Of a DNA stretch of 64,000 nt, positions 18,702-27,815 are shown piece by piece (position 1 is the first letter of the stretch; the number at the start of each line of letters is the position of its first letter). A model generated the notes under the pieces. That model saw only the letters and a list, made by a program, of their open reading frames with translations. It did not search any database and was not told the origin of the DNA. Source of the stretch: Tritonibacter multivorans (GTDB lineage Bacteria > Pseudomonadota > Alphaproteobacteria > Rhodobacterales > Rhodobacteraceae); NCBI RefSeq assembly GCF_001458415.1, contig NZ_CYSD01000032.1, forward strand, positions 1 to 64,000, given 5' to 3'. The translations under genes were made by a program, and so were the position numbers.

Positions 18702-19259
18702 TTAGTCGCGGGTTTCCATCACAACAATCAACTGGGTTCCCGGCTCCATAGCCTCATAGACATGTGGCCGGTCCGCCGGGTAGCGATAGTAGTCCCCGGC
18801 ATTGAGCATCTCGGTCGCCTCCAGTGGTCCTACGCGGGCCTGACCCACACAGACAACCGCATGTTCAAATGTGCCCGCTGGGTGCGGGGTGGACTTGCGG
18901 GTCGACCCCGGCTCCAGATCCACGCGATACACGTCCCGGCGGGTTCCGGTCGGGCAATTCGCGAGCAGCGTGGTCTGGAAAGTGGCGTGATCCGACCCCA
19001 ACCGCGCCCCTTCGTCAGCCCGGATCAGGCTGACATCCGGTTTGCTGACCTCGAACAAGGTGGAAAAAGTCACATCCAACGTCTCGGCAATGGCCCAGAG
19101 CGTTTCGATGCTTGGGTTTCCTTTGCCGGATTCCAATTGCGACAAGGTCGATTTTGCCAGCCCCGCCCGAGAGGCCAACGCAGATAGGCTCAGGCCTTTG
19201 CGGCTCCGCTCGCGCTGAATGGCATTGGCGATCAGATCATTTGGCGTCATGCTGTCCAT
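18702..19259 (-). CDS. XRE-family regulator with cupin domain
   Basis: A 185-residue protein. Residues 5-65 form an XRE helix-turn-helix (LSLSALASRAGLAKSTLSQLESGKGNPS). Residues about 105-180 form a cupin barrel (HPAGTFEHAVVCVG, RYPADRPHVYEA). Such regulators bind a small ligand in the cupin. It is convergent with hutF and divergent from azlCD, which it most probably controls. The ligand is unknown; an amino acid is a reasonable guess from the neighbour. Confidence 0.88.
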   Translation of the reverse strand: MDSMTPNDLIANAIQRERSRKGLSLSALASRAGLAKSTLSQLESGKGNPSIETLWAIAETLDVTFSTLFEVSKPDVSLIRADEGARLGSDHATFQTTLLANCPTGTRRDVYRVDLEPGSTRKSTPHPAGTFEHAVVCVGQARVGPLEATEMLNAGDYYRYPADRPHVYEAMEPGTQLIVVMETRD

Positions 19260-19284
19260 TATAATGAACCCTTGTGCTTTTTGG

Positions 19285-19301
19285 CGAACATTCTATGTTC
19301 G
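19285..19301. promoter_or_regulatory. Operator-like inverted repeat between XRE regulator and azlC
   Basis: Perfect 7-base arms CGAACAT and ATGTTCG flank TCT. Two ATAATGAAC direct repeats lie on either side (19262-19269 area and 19304-19312). The set fills the 80-base divergent gap and probably binds the XRE-cupin protein. This rests on symmetry and position only. Confidence 0.5.
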
Positions 19302-19339
19302 TCATAATGAACATCGTTCGACATAAAAGGTCAATCCAG

Positions 19340-20038
19340 ATGCAAGCCCCATCCACGACACGGTCCGAGATCCTGCTTGGCGCGCGTGATATGCTGCCCA
19401 TGGCTTTGGCAGCGGCGACCTATGGTGTGGCCTTTGGTCTGCTGGCCTCGCAGTCGGGGTTTTCCTTTTTGCAGTCGCTCTCCATGAGCGCCATGGTGTT
19501 TGGCGGCTCCGCACAGCTTGTGGCTCTGGACCAGCTGACAGCCGGGGCGGGTGTGGCAGCGGCCATTGTGGCAGGTGCTGCCCTGAACATGCGCATTCTG
19601 CTGATCACTGCCAGCATGCGGAGCGCGCTTGTTCAGCGCCCTTGGTGGCAGATTGCCACTGGGGTCTATCTGGCAACCGACGCCTCGGTGGCGCTGATGC
19701 AGACGGCCAAGAACCGTGGGGCATTGGCAAGCTATTGGTATCTCTTAGGCGGTGGCGCGCTTTTGCTGCTGGTGTGGGTGGCCTCGACCAGCATCGGCGC
19801 GGTGCTGTCGCAGGGGATCCCGGATCCCGCGCGCTTTGGACTGGATTTTGCAATTGTCGCGGTCTTCATTGCATTGCTGCCGGGGTTGTGGCGGGGGCGC
19901 AGTGATCTGTTCCCTTGGCTGGTGGCTGCGGGCACCGTTGCCCTCTTTGTCGTTTTGTTCCCGTCACTTGCAGGCTGGGGGCTGTTGCTGGGTGCGATCA
20001 GCGGTGCTGTGGTTGCGGGGCTTTCTCATGACAACTGA
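19340..20038 (+). CDS. azlC: AzlC family branched-chain amino acid exporter, large subunit
   Basis: The ATG at 19340 starts MQAPSTTRSEILLGARD and gives 232 residues; the longer open frame from 19274 would cover the operator region. Seven or so hydrophobic spans and the family segments PMALAAATYGVAFG, SMSAMVFGGSAQLVAL and AALNMRILLITASM are clear. With AzlD it exports branched-chain amino acids or analogues. The 3' end overlaps azlD by 11 bases. Confidence 0.9.
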   Translation: MQAPSTTRSEILLGARDMLPMALAAATYGVAFGLLASQSGFSFLQSLSMSAMVFGGSAQLVALDQLTAGAGVAAAIVAGAALNMRILLITASMRSALVQRPWWQIATGVYLATDASVALMQTAKNRGALASYWYLLGGGALLLLVWVASTSIGAVLSQGIPDPARFGLDFAIVAVFIALLPGLWRGRSDLFPWLVAAGTVALFVVLFPSLAGWGLLLGAISGAVVAGLSHDN

Positions 20039-20324
20039 GATCTGGTGGACCGTTCTGGGGCTGGGTGCGGCCAGCTATGCGATCCGGTTGGGCGGGTTTT
20101 TCCTTGCTCTGCGCTTGCCGCAGTCGGGTGCATGGGCGCGGGGGCTGGACGCCCTGCCCGGCTGTTTGATCATGGCGCTGGTCGCGCTCATGATGATCAA
20201 AGGCGGCGTCATTGAATGGGTCGCGGGTCTCATTGCGCTACTGGTGGCCGCCAAGACGCGCAACCTGCCGATTTCCATGCTGGCAGGCGTGTCCGTCGTC
20301 GCGGGTTTGCGCCTTTTTGTCTAA
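20028..20324 (+). CDS. azlD: AzlD family branched-chain amino acid exporter, small subunit
   Basis: The ATG at 20028 lies inside the end of azlC, giving a 98-residue membrane protein with three or four spans (residues about 8-30, 40-60, 65-95). The YAIRLGGFFLALRLP segment and the LPGCLIMALVALMM segment match AzlD. It works with AzlC. Its stop overlaps the convergent LysR gene by four bases. Confidence 0.9.
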   Translation: MTTEIWWTVLGLGAASYAIRLGGFFLALRLPQSGAWARGLDALPGCLIMALVALMMIKGGVIEWVAGLIALLVAAKTRNLPISMLAGVSVVAGLRLFV

Positions 20325-21235
20325 TCGTCCTGCAAGCGGGCAAAACTTTCTTGCTGCTTGAGACGGCGCGCGACAAAGTCGACAAAGGCCCGCACCCGTG
20401 CCGGCAAATGCCTGTTTTCCAAGAACACCGCGTGGATATCGAGCGTCAGCGTCTCGGCCTGCGGAAACAGGCGCTGCAAACGCCCTGCCTGCACGTCTTC
20501 GGCCACAACATAATCAGGACAAAGGCCAATGCCCTGCGCCGCCAGCGCAAGGTTTCGCACCACTTGCGCCGAATTGACCATAAACGGCCCGTCGACCGGA
20601 ATGCGGCTGGAGTGCCCATCCACAAGAAACGGCCAGGCCGTCGTGGACCGCGAATTGCTATCGCGAATGCATCTGTGATGGCACAACGCCTCGATGGTGT
20701 CAGGGGTTCCGTACTGCGAGAGGTAATCCGTATGGGCCACACACCACAACTGGGTCTGTGCCAACCGCCGCGCAATCATATTCGTCTCGCGCAGGGCGCC
20801 AATGCGAATGGCCAGATCAAACCCCTCTTCCGCCAGATCCACGGGACGGTCGCTGAGATACAGGTCAAACGTCAGATCCGGGTGACCTTTAGCAAAGTCG
20901 AGCAGCAGCGGCTGTAGGTGAAGTTCGCCAAAAGTGGTCGGCGCCGACAGGCGAAGTGTCCCCGTCAGCCCGGCAACATCGGCGCGCACATCGGCTTCCA
21001 GTGTATCAAGATCTTCGATCAGCTGTGCAGCCCGCGCATAGTACAGCTGCCCCGCACTTGTAATACTCAGCTGGCGGGTTGTGCGATGCAACAGCCGCAC
21101 GCCAAGGCGGTCTTCAAGCTGGCCGACATATTTGCTGACCAGTTTGGGCGAAAGATGCATGCGCGCCGCCGCAGCGGTGAAAGACCCCGTCTCAACCGCC
21201 GCCACAAAGGTCTTCATTCCTGTCATCAGATCCAT
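20321..21235 (-). CDS. LysR family transcriptional regulator
   Basis: The frame opens at 21292, but the ATG at 21233-21235 (MDLMTGMKTFVAAVETGSF) matches LysR N-termini and gives 304 residues. The helix-turn-helix covers residues about 5-65 (SFTAAAARMHLSPKLVSKYVGQLEDRLG). The effector domain follows from about residue 95. It diverges from a DoxX/VOC/hydroquinone-reductase operon and is likely its regulator; the N-terminal subtype is the one often seen beside quinone-detoxification genes. Confidence 0.9.
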   Translation of the reverse strand: MDLMTGMKTFVAAVETGSFTAAAARMHLSPKLVSKYVGQLEDRLGVRLLHRTTRQLSITSAGQLYYARAAQLIEDLDTLEADVRADVAGLTGTLRLSAPTTFGELHLQPLLLDFAKGHPDLTFDLYLSDRPVDLAEEGFDLAIRIGALRETNMIARRLAQTQLWCVAHTDYLSQYGTPDTIEALCHHRCIRDSNSRSTTAWPFLVDGHSSRIPVDGPFMVNSAQVVRNLALAAQGIGLCPDYVVAEDVQAGRLQRLFPQAETLTLDIHAVFLENRHLPARVRAFVDFVARRLKQQESFARLQDD

Positions 21236-21377
21236 GCCATTACGAACATCACGGCGAAAGTCATTCGTCAATAGGGCTATTTTTCGCCCCACCCAAAGAT
21301 GCCAAATCTAGCCCAGTCGCGACACACCCCGTCCGGCCGACATCCAAAGTTCATCTCTCAGACGAAGGACATCTCTT

Positions 21378-21806
21378 ATGCTTGATCACAAAACTGCACC
21401 CTATGCTGCTTTGGCCCTTCGTGTGGCCTCTGGCGTGACGTTTATCGCACATGGCCTGCTCAAGGTGCTGGTGTTTACCCCTGCTGGAACGGCGGGTTTC
21501 TTCCAGTCCCTCGGCCTGCCGGGGCCGCTGGCCTATGCCACCATTGCTGCTGAGCTTCTGGGCGGGCTTGCCCTTGTGCTGGGCTTTCAGACACGGCTTG
21601 TCGCCCTCGGCCTTATTCCAATCCTGCTCGGTGCTGTGTTCTTTGCCCATGGTGGCAATGGTTGGGTGTTTTCCAACGAAGGTGGGGGATGGGAATTCCC
21701 GATGTTCTGGGCGGTGACAAATCTGGTCATCGCGGGGCTGGGCAGCGGGGCCTTTGCGCTGGATCTGTCCTCTTGGGCCAAATCGAAAAATCTGGCGGCA
21801 TCCTAA
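21378..21806 (+). CDS. DoxX family membrane protein
   Basis: A 142-residue protein with four hydrophobic spans and the DoxX signature LRVASGVTFIAHGLLK near the start, then AAELLGGLALVLGF and NEGGGWEFPMFW. DoxX proteins are linked to quinone or thiol redox homeostasis, but no clear reaction is known. It heads an apparent operon with a VOC protein and a GST-type reductase. It lies 143 bases from the divergent LysR start. Confidence 0.88.
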   Translation: MLDHKTAPYAALALRVASGVTFIAHGLLKVLVFTPAGTAGFFQSLGLPGPLAYATIAAELLGGLALVLGFQTRLVALGLIPILLGAVFFAHGGNGWVFSNEGGGWEFPMFWAVTNLVIAGLGSGAFALDLSSWAKSKNLAAS

Positions 21807-21866
21807 TTCAAACCGAGGCGCAGGCCCGACTGCCTGCGCTTGCTCCACCAACCAAAGGACAGGCCG

Positions 21867-22670
21867 ATGACCTCATCAAGCCCTTTAGCTTTTGACCTTT
21901 CTGCCGCGCCGATTTCCGTCGCGCATGTCACGCTTCTGGTTCGGGATCTGGATCGCATGACCCGCTTTTACAGGGATCTCCTTGGGCTGACAGTGCTGTC
22001 ACAAACCGCCACGCAAACCAGTCTGGGCCTAGACACTGCATTTCTGACCCTCTCCGCCCCCGGTGGGCTGGATGCAAACAGCGGCCAGTTTGCCGGGCTC
22101 TACCACACCGCGTTTCTGCTGCCCGCGCGCGCAGATCTGGGGGCCTGGCTGGATCATGTTCAGGCCAAAGGCATTCGCCTTCAGGGGGCCGCCGATCACG
22201 GGGTGTCAGAGGCCATCTATCTGGCTGATCCTGAAGGCAATGGCATCGAAGTCTACGCAGATCGCCCCACGGACCAATGGTACGATGATCAGGGCAATCT
22301 TCAGCTCACCACCGAACCATTGTCGGCGCATACATTGCCGCAAGGCCGCTGGAGCGCAGCCCCGCCGGGCACCCGCATCGGACATGTGCACCTGCAGACC
22401 ACGGACCTTGCAGCGGCAGAGACCTTCTGGAGCGACGCAGGCTTCACCGCTATGGCGCGCGCGCCGGGGGGCATCTTCTGGGGGGCGGGTGGATACCACC
22501 ATCAGCTGGCCACCAATGTCTGGTCACGCGGCCGCAAAACGGCCCGCCACGATGGGATCGCGGGGCTTTCAGATATCACACTCTACGCGCCAGACGTGGC
22601 AGCCACGCAGGCGCAAACGCGCACCGCACCCTCGGGTGTGCGGGTCACCTTCACTACGGAAAAGGTTTGA
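21867..22670 (+). CDS. VOC superfamily protein, CatE-type ring-cleavage dioxygenase
   Basis: The ATG at 21867 gives 267 residues with two VOC repeats: residues about 16-130 and 155-255. Candidate metal ligands are H20 in VAHVTLLVRD, the histidine in GLYHTAFLLP and the glutamate in GNGIEVYADR. The layout resembles CatE-type catechol 2,3-dioxygenases that act on quinol or catechol rings. It follows DoxX by 60 bases and precedes the hydroquinone reductase by four. Together they suggest detoxification or ring cleavage of hydroquinones. Confidence 0.8.
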   Translation: MTSSSPLAFDLSAAPISVAHVTLLVRDLDRMTRFYRDLLGLTVLSQTATQTSLGLDTAFLTLSAPGGLDANSGQFAGLYHTAFLLPARADLGAWLDHVQAKGIRLQGAADHGVSEAIYLADPEGNGIEVYADRPTDQWYDDQGNLQLTTEPLSAHTLPQGRWSAAPPGTRIGHVHLQTTDLAAAETFWSDAGFTAMARAPGGIFWGAGGYHHQLATNVWSRGRKTARHDGIAGLSDITLYAPDVAATQAQTRTAPSGVRVTFTTEKV

Positions 22671-22674
22671 AATC

Positions 22675-23664
22675 ATGTTGGTCAACGGCAAATGGACAAG
22701 CGATTGGCACCCGGTTCAAGCACAGGATGGCGCGGGACGGTTTGTCCGGCAAACCTCCAGCTTTCGCAATTGGGTCACGCCCGATGGCGCGGCGGGCCCA
22801 ACCGGTGAGGCAGGCTTCAAAGCAGAGACCGGGCGCTACCACCTTTATGTTGCGCTGATCTGCCCCTGGGCGTCCCGAGCCCTGATCGCACGGAAGTTAA
22901 AAGGGTTGGAAGACGTCATCACCGTCAGCGTGGTGGAGCCGTTTCTGACCGATCAGGGATGGAAGTTCGGAGATTTCGATGGCGCGGATGCAGATCCGCT
23001 GTTCGCAGCCGACTATATGCACCAGATCTACACCAAAGCGGACCCGCAGTTCACTGGCCGTGCCACGGTGCCTGTCCTGTGGGACAAAAAACAAAACGTT
23101 ATGGTCAACAACGAAAGCGCCGATATCCTGCGGATGCTCAACACTGGTTTTGGGGATCTGGCCCGCTCTGACTTTGATCTGTACCCCACACATTTGGCCG
23201 CTGAAATCGATGCGCTGGCCCCCTGGATGTACAACGAATTGAACAATGGCGTGTACAAAGCAGGCTTTGCCTCCTCGCAGGCGGCCTATGAGGAAGCCGC
23301 CACAGGCGTCTTTGCCGCGCTCGATGTGCTGGACACGCGGCTCTCCGATGGGCGCGCATTCTTGCTGGGCGATCAGCTGACCGAAGCCGATATTCGCCTC
23401 TTTGTCACAAGCTTGCGCTTTGACGCGGCCTATCACGGGCTGTTCAAAACCAATTGGAAGCGCATTGCGGACTACGCCCATGTGCAAAAGCACCTAGAGC
23501 GCATGCTGCGCGTGCCGGGCCTCGCGGACACGGTGAACCTGACGCATGTCCTTTCAGGCTATTACTCAATCAAAGCGCTCAATCCGTCCGGTATCATTCC
23601 GCGCGCCCCGTCACATGTCGCACAGCTTGTCGAGCAGGTCCGCGCCACAGGTCGCGCAGCCTGA
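22675..23664 (+). CDS. Glutathionyl-hydroquinone reductase (omega/xi-class GST)
   Basis: The ATG at 22675 gives 329 residues, the normal length for this class. The catalytic cysteine sits in YVALICPWASRAL (C63). NNESADILRML is the glutathione-binding ESxD region, and the C-terminal helical domain contains EADIRLFVTSLRFDAAYHG. The enzyme uses glutathione to reduce glutathionyl-hydroquinones back to hydroquinones. It completes a three-gene operon with DoxX and a VOC dioxygenase-type protein. Confidence 0.92.
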   Translation: MLVNGKWTSDWHPVQAQDGAGRFVRQTSSFRNWVTPDGAAGPTGEAGFKAETGRYHLYVALICPWASRALIARKLKGLEDVITVSVVEPFLTDQGWKFGDFDGADADPLFAADYMHQIYTKADPQFTGRATVPVLWDKKQNVMVNNESADILRMLNTGFGDLARSDFDLYPTHLAAEIDALAPWMYNELNNGVYKAGFASSQAAYEEAATGVFAALDVLDTRLSDGRAFLLGDQLTEADIRLFVTSLRFDAAYHGLFKTNWKRIADYAHVQKHLERMLRVPGLADTVNLTHVLSGYYSIKALNPSGIIPRAPSHVAQLVEQVRATGRAA

Positions 23665-23671
23665 GATCACA

Positions 23672-24679
23672 TCAATCCTGCAAGATGGCATTTGTCCATT
23701 CGGACAGAAACGCCCGCTTTTTCAGTTGATCGAGGAACACCATAAGGCCGGGGCCGATCCGAATACGGTTCAGGGAGGTTTCGATTTGCTCCAGCTCTGC
23801 CGCCACCCCATCCGTCGGGGCCGCATGGGCCTGCACCAGCAAATGGTCGACAAATTCGCGGGCAAGATCCGGCGAGGCCGCCGCCTTTGGGATCAGCACG
23901 GTGCGCAGCATCACGGTGGTGAAATCCGTGGGCAGGACGATGGAAAACGCGTCCTGCCCCACGCGGTTCATCGCGTAGCTCCCAAGCACGTTATACGCGA
24001 TCAGCAGCTCTCCGCTGGCGACCGCATCGATCATGTCAGACGAACAGCAGTACAGCCGCGCGTCCAGCGCCCCCATGACTTCGGTCAGGCGCCAATAGGT
24101 CTCTGACGCCCGCGTGTCCTGTGTCGCAAACAGATAGCCCAGCCCCGAGGCACGGACGTCATAGGTTCCGACCCGACCCCGAAAACGGTCCGGGTGGTTG
24201 CGCAATAAATCAATGAGGTCGTGACGATCCTTGGGCACCGGAAGGTCCGCGAACCCGGCATTGGAAATCACGATTGCGGCGGGTTCCTGCGTGAAGGCAA
24301 AGAGCATGTCATTCCAAACCGCCCAGGCAGGCACCGATAGGGTCGCGCTGGAAGAATGCCGCAGTGCCATGCCATCATTGGCCAGTTTTGTCTGCAGGTC
24401 CATGGCACTGGAAATCGCAAGATCAAAGGTTTCGTTCTCGTCCTGAAGCGCGCGCATCAACTCCGCAGAGCTGACAACCACATATTCGATCTCTGTGTCT
24501 GGATGGGCCGTTAGAAAGGGGTCTACCATGGGTTCAAAAAACGCGATGTCAGCGGTGGAGATAATGCGCAGCCTCTCGGCACCGCCTTCGACGCCAAAGC
24601 GGGTCTGGTCTTCGATCTCGAAGGCCGCACTGATCTGGGCAAAGGCCGTCAGGACAAGGGAAAAAAGAAGGAAACGCAT
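23672..24679 (-). CDS. Orphan periplasmic substrate-binding protein encoded with tctDE
   Basis: A 335-residue protein with a Sec signal peptide (residues 1-18, ending SAAFE). The rest is a type 2 periplasmic binding fold of the iron/phosphonate-like class (LRIISTADIAFFEPMVDPF, FDLAISSAMDLQTKL, VASGELLIAYNVLGSYAM). No ABC permease or ATPase is nearby. The gene overlaps the 3' end of the sensor kinase by 31 bases and is the last of tctD-tctE-SBP. It probably delivers ligand information to the kinase rather than to a transporter. Confidence 0.85.
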   Translation of the reverse strand: MRFLLFSLVLTAFAQISAAFEIEDQTRFGVEGGAERLRIISTADIAFFEPMVDPFLTAHPDTEIEYVVVSSAELMRALQDENETFDLAISSAMDLQTKLANDGMALRHSSSATLSVPAWAVWNDMLFAFTQEPAAIVISNAGFADLPVPKDRHDLIDLLRNHPDRFRGRVGTYDVRASGLGYLFATQDTRASETYWRLTEVMGALDARLYCCSSDMIDAVASGELLIAYNVLGSYAMNRVGQDAFSIVLPTDFTTVMLRTVLIPKAAASPDLAREFVDHLLVQAHAAPTDGVAAELEQIETSLNRIRIGPGLMVFLDQLKKRAFLSEWTNAILQD

Positions 24680-26025
24680 CCGCCTGCTCCTGCAATATTG
24701 GTGATGTTCAAATCGCCGCCATGCGCGTCGATCACTTCTTTGGCGATGGTCAGCCCAAGGCCGGATCCAATGACATCTCCTGCATTGCCGCCCCGGGCAA
24801 AACGGCCTGTCAGTGTCTCCATTTCATCCTCTGGAAATCCAGGCCCAGTATCGCTGACGGACAGAACAGCGCCGCCCGCGCGGGCCTTGACCACAATATC
24901 AACCTGCGCACCGTCTGGTGCGTATTTGATTGCATTGTCCAGCACATTCAGCAGCGCGTTTTGCAGCAAAATCGGGTCCCCCTTCAGAACCCAGGGTTCC
25001 AGTACCGAGGTCATCAGATGGATGTTTTTCAGCTCGGACACAGGACGCTGCCGCTCCACTGTTTCCGCGACCAGCTGTGGCAGATCCACGTCTTGCTCTG
25101 ACAGGTGATCCAGTCGAAAGGTCACCATCGCATGGTCCAACAGCTGACCCGCCGTGCGCGAGCTGTCATCGATGGCATGGATCATCTCGGACAGGGCGTC
25201 GCGCGTGGCCGGATCTTGCACGCGGCGCCGGGCGACTTCGGCTTTGGTGCGCACAATGGCGAGCGGCGTGCGCACCCGATGGGCGGCTTCCGCGATAAAG
25301 TCCTCGGAGCGGGACAGGGATTTCTTCAGTCGTTTCATCAAGGAATTCAACGACGTGACAAGCGGCACCATTTCTTTTGGCACCGGTGCCGCCACGGGGC
25401 GCAGGTCTTTGGGGCCGCGGCGCGACACGGACACCGTCAGCCGATCCAGCGGGCGAATGGTGCTGCGTGCCACCACAATGGCCAACAGAACCGACGACAA
25501 AAAGAAGCCAAACCCGATCCCCATTGAGGTCCGCGAAATGCGGGCCAGCGCCTGTGTCTGCCCCATCCGCGTTTGCGCGACAGACACCTGCAACACCCGC
25601 TGCCCCATATCGGTGGCAACCGACCGTTGCACAGAGGCAATGCGCACCTCATCGCCCAGAAACGCCGCCGAGAAAAACCCATGCGTGCCCGCCTTGCCGC
25701 CGGTTGCCCGCGGCAGATCCCGGTAGCCGCTCAGAAACTCCTCCTCGAGCCGAATGGCATAAAAGACCCGTTCATGTACCACTCCGTCCAGCATGGACAG
25801 CGCCGAATAGGGCAGATCAAGACTGATCTCCCCCGCCACAAAACGGGCGCTGTCCAAGATAGAGCGAGCAGAGGCCTCTAGCACATTGTCCTGGCTTTGC
25901 TGCGCCACCTGGCTGGCAACCGACATGACGACAAAATAGACCGCAACCGCCAGAACCGCGGCGCTGGCCAGCAGCGACATCAGCAGCCTGCGCCGGATTG
26001 AGCCTCTGGACACCGAAGGTCTCAT
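24649..26025 (-). CDS. Sensor histidine kinase, TctE-like
   Basis: A 458-residue inner-membrane kinase. Span one covers residues about 14-36 and span two about 168-187, with a periplasmic sensing part between. A HAMP-like segment precedes the phospho-acceptor H249 in EAAHRVRTPL. N-box is ALLNVLDNAIKYAP, G-box SDTGPGFPEDE and SGLGLTIAKEV. It faces tctCBA across the regulator and most probably controls it. The start overlaps the end of the response regulator by four bases. Confidence 0.92.
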   Translation of the reverse strand: MRPSVSRGSIRRRLLMSLLASAAVLAVAVYFVVMSVASQVAQQSQDNVLEASARSILDSARFVAGEISLDLPYSALSMLDGVVHERVFYAIRLEEEFLSGYRDLPRATGGKAGTHGFFSAAFLGDEVRIASVQRSVATDMGQRVLQVSVAQTRMGQTQALARISRTSMGIGFGFFLSSVLLAIVVARSTIRPLDRLTVSVSRRGPKDLRPVAAPVPKEMVPLVTSLNSLMKRLKKSLSRSEDFIAEAAHRVRTPLAIVRTKAEVARRRVQDPATRDALSEMIHAIDDSSRTAGQLLDHAMVTFRLDHLSEQDVDLPQLVAETVERQRPVSELKNIHLMTSVLEPWVLKGDPILLQNALLNVLDNAIKYAPDGAQVDIVVKARAGGAVLSVSDTGPGFPEDEMETLTGRFARGGNAGDVIGSGLGLTIAKEVIDAHGGDLNITNIAGAGGCVSFFFPLS

Positions 26026-26687
26026 GCAATTTCCAGCTTGTAACCAAGCCCGCGCAGCGTGGTGATCCGCACCGAAGATCCTTGCAGATGCCGACGCAGC
26101 CGCCCGACATAAACCTCAATTGCATTTTCTGAAATGTCGTCTTCGTGGAAGATCAGCCGCTCTACCAACGCGGATTTTGAAAAAATCTGCCCCGGTGATT
26201 TGGCAAAAATTTCGAACAACCGCAGCTCGCGGGTGCGCAATTGGATGTCCCGATCGCCGTTTGTCAGAACCCCCGAATGCGAATCAAATCCAAGATTTCC
26301 CAGCGAAATCTGGTTCTGTGCTTCACCGCCACGGCGGCGAAGAACGGCCCGACAGCGGGCTTCCAGCTCGGCAAAATCGATGGGCTTCACCATGTAATCA
26401 TCCGCGCCCAGATCCAAAATCCCGACCCGGTCAGAGACCTCGGAGCGCGCGGTGAGAACGATCACCGGCGTGCGCATTTTGGCCTGTCGATGGCGCGACA
26501 GGAAGGATCTTCCGTCACCATCTGGAAGATTAATATCCAATAAAATCAAATCGTAACCTGAAACGGCGGCAAAATCCCACGCGGTCTGAAGATCGGCGGC
26601 ATGATCCACGACATGCCCGTCCAGACCCAGACGATCCATGACCGCCTCGGCGAGTTTTTGATTGTCCTCAATTAATAAGAACCGCAT
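26022..26687 (-). CDS. Response regulator, TctD-like (OmpR/PhoB class)
   Basis: The open frame extends to 26855, but the ATG at 26685-26687 begins MRFLLIEDNQKLAEAV and gives 221 residues. The receiver has D51 in LILLDINLPDG and the lysine in DDYMVKPID. A winged-helix effector covers about residues 125-218 (QLRTRELRLFEIFAKSPGQIF). It is divergent from tctC with a 119-base gap and would activate the transporter when the ligand is present. Confidence 0.93.
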   Translation of the reverse strand: MRFLLIEDNQKLAEAVMDRLGLDGHVVDHAADLQTAWDFAAVSGYDLILLDINLPDGDGRSFLSRHRQAKMRTPVIVLTARSEVSDRVGILDLGADDYMVKPIDFAELEARCRAVLRRRGGEAQNQISLGNLGFDSHSGVLTNGDRDIQLRTRELRLFEIFAKSPGQIFSKSALVERLIFHEDDISENAIEVYVGRLRRHLQGSSVRITTLRGLGYKLEIA

Positions 26688-26806
26688 GTGTGTCGCCCAC
26701 CTCCCTTTGGTGTTTTCCCTGCGTGTCAGCTTTGTGTCAGGTTTTCTCTCCACCCTTGCCCGACAAGAGCGGCGAAGGCTGCTGTTGTCAAATGGGAGGA
26801 AACCAC

Positions 26807-27787
26807 ATGACTTTCGAACTGGGCCGTCGCGCCCTGCTGGCCGCGGCTGCGGCATTCACCCTGTCCGGCCCGGCGTTTGCTGATGGCCATAAGGTCGTAG
26901 ACAGCATCCACTTTCTGATCCCCGGCGGCGCTGGTGGTGGCTGGGATGGCACCGCACGCGGCACCGGAGAGGCGCTCACTGGCGCGGGTCTGGTCGGCAC
27001 CGCATCTTACGAAAACATGTCCGGCGGCGGCGGTGGCAAGGCCATTGGCTATATGATTGAAAACGCCGACAGCCAGCATGGCACACTCATGGTCAATTCG
27101 ACCCCGATTGTGATCCGTTCCCTGACCGGTGTGTTCCCGCATAATTTCCGCGACCTGACGCTGGTGGCGGGCACCATTGGGGACTATGCGGCGCTGGTGG
27201 TGAACAAGGACAGCCCAATCAATTCGATGGCCGACCTGATGACCGCCTATGACGCAGACCCGTCCGGCACCGCGGTTGGCGGCGGCTCTGTCCCCGGTGG
27301 CATGGACCATCTGGTCGCCGCCATGGTGATGGAAGCGGCGGGCAAAGACCCGCTGGACCTGAAATACATTCCTTATGACGCAGGTGGCAAAGCCATGGCA
27401 GCCCTGTTGTCCGGCGAGATCAAAGCGCTGTCTACAGGTTTCTCGGAAGCGGTCGCCCTGGCGGAAGCCGGCGAGGTGAAAATCATTGGTGTGACCTCTG
27501 ACGAACGCGTCGGTGCCTACGGGGACGCGGCGACCATGAAGGAACAGGGGATCGACACCACCTTTGTGAACTGGCGCGGCTTCTTTGCGGCTCCCGGCCT
27601 GCCCGAGGACAAGCTGGCCATGTACCAGGCTGCCATAACCAAAATGTATGACACGCCCGAATGGGAAGCCGTGCGCGCGCGCAATGGCTGGGTCAACATC
27701 CACAATTCGGGCGATGACTTCAAAACCTTCCTCGAAGGCCAGGAACAGGTCATCGGCGATCTGATGAAGAAGCTCGGCTTCCTGTGA
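26807..27787 (+). CDS. tctC: Tripartite tricarboxylate transporter binding protein TctC
   Basis: The ATG at 26807 follows GGGAGGAAACC and gives 326 residues. The signal has an RR pair and a hydrophobic core ending GPAFADG. The mature protein has the Bug/TctC fold with the conserved first ligand loop HFLIPGGAGGGWDGTAR, then VGGGSVPGGMDHL. It binds citrate or another carboxylate in the periplasm and feeds TctAB. The order tctC-tctB-tctA and the divergent tctDE fit a ligand-induced uptake system. Confidence 0.92.
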   Translation: MTFELGRRALLAAAAAFTLSGPAFADGHKVVDSIHFLIPGGAGGGWDGTARGTGEALTGAGLVGTASYENMSGGGGGKAIGYMIENADSQHGTLMVNSTPIVIRSLTGVFPHNFRDLTLVAGTIGDYAALVVNKDSPINSMADLMTAYDADPSGTAVGGGSVPGGMDHLVAAMVMEAAGKDPLDLKYIPYDAGGKAMAALLSGEIKALSTGFSEAVALAEAGEVKIIGVTSDERVGAYGDAATMKEQGIDTTFVNWRGFFAAPGLPEDKLAMYQAAITKMYDTPEWEAVRARNGWVNIHNSGDDFKTFLEGQEQVIGDLMKKLGFL

Positions 27788-27815
27788 AACCAACAAAAAC
27801 AACATCAAAACACGC

